45,578 bases of DNA from Sphingomonas yabuuchiae (lineage in GTDB: Bacteria > Pseudomonadota > Alphaproteobacteria > Sphingomonadales > Sphingomonadaceae), in NCBI RefSeq assembly GCF_001477495.1, contig NZ_LDTF01000013.1, positions 1 to 45,578 on the forward strand. Reading direction: 5' to 3'. The notes under the pieces are model-generated. The model was not told where the DNA came from. It ran no database searches and saw nothing but the letters and a program-made list of their open reading frames with translations. The translations under genes were made by a program, and so were the position numbers. This document shows positions 42,874 to 45,578 of the stretch, one piece after another; the first letter of the stretch is position 1; every line of letters starts with the position of its first letter.

Positions 42874-43857
42874 TCAGCCCTCCTGCGTCAGTTCACGGAG
42901 CGTCGCCACCAAAGTGCGGCGCGTCAGCGGAATCTTGAAGTCGTTCGAGCCAAAGCCCCGGGCGTTTGCCAGCAGCGCATCGGCGGCCGCGTGGAAGGCG
43001 GCGTCGGTCGGCTCCTGTCCGACCAGCGCGGCCTCGACCGCCTCGTTCCGCCACGGCATCGGACCGAGCCCGCCAAAGGCGAGGTGCGCCGCGGTGATCC
43101 GGCCACCCTCGACCGCGACGATCCCAGCGACCGAGACCAGCGCAAAGGCATAAGACGCCCGGTCGCGGACCTTGCGATAGGTCTGGCGACCTTCCGGCGC
43201 GGCGGGCAGCTCGACATGGGTGATGAGTTCGCCCGGCTCGAGGACATTCTCGATCTCAGGCGTGGCTCCCGGCAGGCGATAGAAGTCGCCGATCGCGATC
43301 CGGCGGCGGTCGCCATCCGGCTTTTGCGTGACGATCACCGCCTCCAGCGCGCGCATGGCGACCGCCATGTCGCTGGGATGCGTCGCGATGCACTGGTCCG
43401 AGGTGCCGAGGATCGCCAGGATGCGGTTCTCACCGCCGATCGCCGAACAGCCGCTCCCCGGTTCGCGCTTGTTGCACGGGGTGGCAGGGTCGTAGAAATA
43501 ATAGCAGCGTGTCCGCTGGAGCAGATTGCCGCCGGTCGAGGCCTTGTTGCGCAACTGCCCTGAGGCACCCGCGAGCAGCGCGCGCGACAGCACAGGATAG
43601 CGTTCGATCACGCGCGGGTCGGCGGCCAAGTCGCTATTGGGCACCAGCGCGCCGATGGTCAGGCCGCCATCCTCGCGTTCCTCGATTGCGGTCAGCGGCA
43701 GGCGGCTGATGTCGATCAGCGTCTCGGGCGTCTCGACCTGCAATTTCATCAGGTCGAGCAGGTTGGTGCCCCCGGCGATGAAGCGCGCGCCGGGCACCGC
43801 CCCGTCACGGGCAGCCGTCGCAACCGAGTCGGCGCGGGCATAGTCAAACAGCTTCAT
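42874..43857 (-). CDS. Molybdenum hydroxylase FAD subunit with extra [4Fe-4S] site (PaoB type)
   Basis: A 327-residue FAD-binding subunit. The FAD loop is [13 protein letters not shown] (26-38), and the middle motif [12 protein letters not shown] (67-78). An insert with C118, C128, C137 and C156 ([27 protein letters not shown]) reproduces the additional [4Fe-4S] site of PaoB and of the 4-hydroxybenzoyl-CoA reductase beta subunit. A C-terminal CO-dehydrogenase-flavoprotein domain follows. It starts 4 bp past the large subunit's start (the stop at 42874 is followed four bases later by that gene's ATG). Confidence 0.92.
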   Translation of the reverse strand: MKLFDYARADSVATAARDGAVPGARFIAGGTNLLDLMKLQVETPETLIDISRLPLTAIEEREDGGLTIGALVPNSDLAADPRVIERYPVLSRALLAGASGQLRNKASTGGNLLQRTRCYYFYDPATPCNKREPGSGCSAIGGENRILAILGTSDQCIATHPSDMAVAMRALEAVIVTQKPDGDRRRIAIGDFYRLPGATPEIENVLEPGELITHVELPAAPEGRQTYRKVRDRASYAFALVSVAGIVAVEGGRITAAHLAFGGLGPMPWRNEAVEAALVGQEPTDAAFHAAADALLANARGFGSNDFKIPLTRRTLVATLRELTQEG

Positions 43858-44390
43858 GCCGCGACCTCCTTACCCACATCCTCATTGGGATTGCGGTCGC
43901 CCAGACCCGCCACCTCGCGGATCGCATCCACGATATTGGGATAGGCGGCGCAGCGGCACAGATTGCCGCTCATCCGCTCGGAGATTTCCTCGACCGTCAG
44001 TTCGGCTGCGCCCAGGTCTTCGGTGACATGGCTGGGCCAGCCCTTCTTCACCTCGTCCATCATGCCGACCGCCGAGCAGATCTGGCCCGGCGTGCAATAT
44101 CCGCACTGGAAACCGTCATGCCGCACGAAGGCGTCCTGAAGCGGGTGGAGGTTGCCCGGCTGGCCCAGCCCCTCGATCGTGGTGATCTCGTCATCCTGGT
44201 GCATGACCGCCAGCGTCAGGCAGCTGTTCACGCGGCGTCCGTTGACCAGCATCGTACACGCCCCGCACTGGCCATGGTCGCAACCCTTCTTGGACCCGGT
44301 CAGCCCAAGATGCTCGCGGCACAGATCGAGAAGGGACGTTCGGACATCGACTTCGATGTCATGCGATTGACCATTGATTGTGAAATGCAC
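43854..44390 (-). CDS. Molybdenum hydroxylase [2Fe-2S] subunit (PaoA type)
   Basis: A 178-residue electron-transfer subunit with two [2Fe-2S] clusters. The plant-ferredoxin site uses C37, C42, C45 and C57 ([13 protein letters not shown]). The second, helical site uses C96, C99, C145 and C147 (QCGYC, GNLCRC). Length is shorter than E. coli PaoA because the Tat leader is absent. It is the first gene of the operon, and its TGA overlaps the next ATG by 4 bp. It is divergent from a phosphodiesterase gene over 42 bp. Confidence 0.93.
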   Translation of the reverse strand: MHFTINGQSHDIEVDVRTSLLDLCREHLGLTGSKKGCDHGQCGACTMLVNGRRVNSCLTLAVMHQDDEITTIEGLGQPGNLHPLQDAFVRHDGFQCGYCTPGQICSAVGMMDEVKKGWPSHVTEDLGAAELTVEEISERMSGNLCRCAAYPNIVDAIREVAGLGDRNPNEDVGKEVAA

Positions 44391-44432
44391 GGGCGCATCC
44401 CCTTTGGGATTAGGATTGGATGAAACAACGCC

Positions 44433-45503
44433 ATGAATCTCTTGCGTTTCCCGTTGCGAACCACTCTCATTGCCGCCAGCGTCGTCATGGGGCAGGGTGA
44501 GGCCATGTCCGCCGACGCCCCCAAGCCGCTTTCCTCACCCATCGTCATCGCGCATCGCGGGGCGAGCGGGGAGCGTCCCGAACACACGCTGGCCGCCTAT
44601 GATCTCGCAATCCGCGAGGGGGCGGACGTGATCGAACCCGATCTGGTTCCGACGAAGGACGGCCATCTCGTCGCGCGGCACGAGAACGAGATTTCGGGGA
44701 CGACCGATGTCGCATCGCACTCGGAGTTCGCCGATCGCAAGACGACGAAGACGATCGACGGCCAGACCGAAACCGGCTGGTTCACCGAGGACTTCACGCT
44801 GGCCGAGTTGAAGACCCTGCGTGCCCGCGAACGCCTGCCACAGCTGCGCTCGACCGCCTATGATGGGCAGTTTTCTATTCCGACACTGGAAGAGATCATC
44901 GCGCTCGCCAAGGCCCGGTCGAAGGAGACGGGGCGGACCATTTCCATCTATCCCGAAACCAAGCACCCGACCTATTTCGCCGGAATCGGCAAGGGCACAG
45001 ACGCCCCGCTGATCGCCGCGCTCGACAAGGCGGGCTGGAAGACGGCGGACGCGCCGGTCTTCATCCAGTCGTTCGAGGTGAACAACCTCAAGCATCTGAA
45101 GGCCATGACCGGCATCCGCCTGATCCAGCTTGTCGCGGACGAGGGCGGTCCGGCCGACAGCGCCGCGCCGAGCTATGCGGCGATGATGACGCCGGAAGGA
45201 TTGAAGCAGGTCGCGACCTATGCCTGGGGCATCGGGCCCGACAAGGCGATGCTGTGGAACGGCGATGCACCGACGACGCTGGTCGCCGATGCCCATGCGG
45301 CGGGCCTGCGGGTCCATCCCTGGACCTATCGCGCCGAAAACCAGTTCGTCCGCCCCGCCTTCCGGCGCGGCACCGATCCCAAGGCGCATGGCGATGTCGC
45401 GGGCGAAATTCGCGCCGCGCTGGGCCAGGGCATCGACGGATTCTTCACCGATTTCCCGCAAATCGGGGTAGAAACGCGCAACGCTTTTTTGCGCGCCCGC
45501 TGA
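44433..45503 (+). CDS. Glycerophosphodiester phosphodiesterase
   Basis: A 356-residue exported GDPD/UgpQ-type enzyme, in the longer periplasmic GlpQ group. An N-terminal hydrophobic leader (about 5-28) precedes the catalytic start IVIAHRGASGERPEHTLAAY, with HRG, and VIEPDLVPTKDGHLVARHE, in which Glu, Asp and the second His are metal and acid-base residues. It should split glycerophosphodiesters into glycerol-3-phosphate and an alcohol. The ATG at 44433 was taken; there is another at 44505 after the leader. It is divergent from the molybdenum operon, with no functional link apparent. Confidence 0.93.
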   Translation: MNLLRFPLRTTLIAASVVMGQGEAMSADAPKPLSSPIVIAHRGASGERPEHTLAAYDLAIREGADVIEPDLVPTKDGHLVARHENEISGTTDVASHSEFADRKTTKTIDGQTETGWFTEDFTLAELKTLRARERLPQLRSTAYDGQFSIPTLEEIIALAKARSKETGRTISIYPETKHPTYFAGIGKGTDAPLIAALDKAGWKTADAPVFIQSFEVNNLKHLKAMTGIRLIQLVADEGGPADSAAPSYAAMMTPEGLKQVATYAWGIGPDKAMLWNGDAPTTLVADAHAAGLRVHPWTYRAENQFVRPAFRRGTDPKAHGDVAGEIRAALGQGIDGFFTDFPQIGVETRNAFLRAR

Positions 45504-45517
45504 AAGACCCCGTCACC

Positions 45518-45578
45518 ATGCGTAACCTAATCCTGAAACTCGCCGTCCTGACCCTGCCGCTGGCGACCGGAGGCTGCG
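45518..45578 (+). CDS. Start of a possible lipoprotein gene (cut by the window end)
   Basis: ATG 45518 opens a frame that is still open at the last base: twenty residues are visible, MRNLILKLAV then LTLPLATGGC. This looks like a bacterial lipoprotein leader ending near Cys20, although the residue before the usual Gly/Ala position is unusual. It begins 14 bp after the phosphodiesterase stop. Product unknown. Confidence 0.5.
   Translation, partial: MRNLILKLAVLTLPLATGGC

Noticed and set aside
40536..42938. 800-residue open frame on the plus strand
   Set aside because: It is antisense to the molybdenum hydroxylase large subunit, whose motifs are complete. Long antisense frames are expected at this GC content. 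Its sequence is rich in Arg, His, Asp and Gly without domain features.
45475..45495. CGCGCAA / TTGCGCG hairpin at the end of the phosphodiesterase gene
   Set aside because: A 7-bp stem inside the coding end with no T-run after it; probably chance in GC-rich sequence.

Overview
The window looks like chromosome of a high-GC alphaproteobacterium, most likely a sphingomonad. The grounds are a DUF1153/SciP-type cell-cycle regulator, the gene order proA-nadD-rsfS-rlmH-envC-ctpA, very high third-position GC (which produces many long antisense open frames), and short dispersed palindromic repeats of the kind common in Sphingomonas-like genomes. The genus is an inference from content. I see no rRNA, tRNA, CRISPR array, transposase or phage gene.

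Layout. 1-2.7 kb: an Lrp/AsnC regulator divergent from a Leu/Phe/Val dehydrogenase, a repeat-bearing gap, and a secreted hypothetical protein. 2.7-12.6 kb (minus strand): ctpA-dsbB-coq7 with 4-bp overlaps, and proA-nadD-rsfS-rlmH-envC. The two blocks are split by one plus-strand gene of unknown function. glnD follows. 12.7-15.6 kb: a membrane glycosyltransferase-like protein, a DedA protein and an aldo/keto reductase. 15.6-16.2 kb: an SmtB-type zinc-sensing ArsR repressor, its operator and an SmtA-type metallothionein. 16.2-19.6 kb (minus strand): a radical SAM/HhH protein, a hemerythrin-domain protein, and a DUF4130-UdgX fusion that carries the KRRIH loop of covalent uracil-DNA-binding enzymes. 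19.7-24.3 kb: small housekeeping and stress genes, including mnmA, sciP, a GlsB-type membrane protein and a SIMPL protein.

24.5-39.1 kb is an envelope transport region on the plus strand: an RND adaptor and pump, a DUF445 protein, a complete MCE/Mla-type lipid ABC transporter (permease with STAS-like N-terminus, ATPase, MCE protein, auxiliary lipoprotein), and an ABC export system (outer-membrane factor, MacA-like adaptor, split MacB-like ATPase and permease). 39.1-44.4 kb (minus strand) is a self-contained molybdenum hydroxylase operon: 2Fe-2S subunit, FAD/4Fe-4S subunit, Mo-cofactor subunit, XdhC/PaoD-type chaperone and MocA-type cytidylyltransferase. A glycerophosphodiester phosphodiesterase and the start of a possible lipoprotein gene close the window.

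The observations most worth following are these. First, the UdgX/radical-SAM locus, whose biochemical link is to my knowledge unresolved. Second, a family of three ~128-bp repeats, each 3-14 bp downstream of a stop codon in the same orientation relative to the upstream gene, with compensatory changes in the stems. Third, use of one such repeat's end as the apparent ribosome-binding site of udgX. Fourth, the smtB-smtA zinc module with its operator. Fifth, EcfG-like promoter candidates in front of the GlsB and hemerythrin genes.
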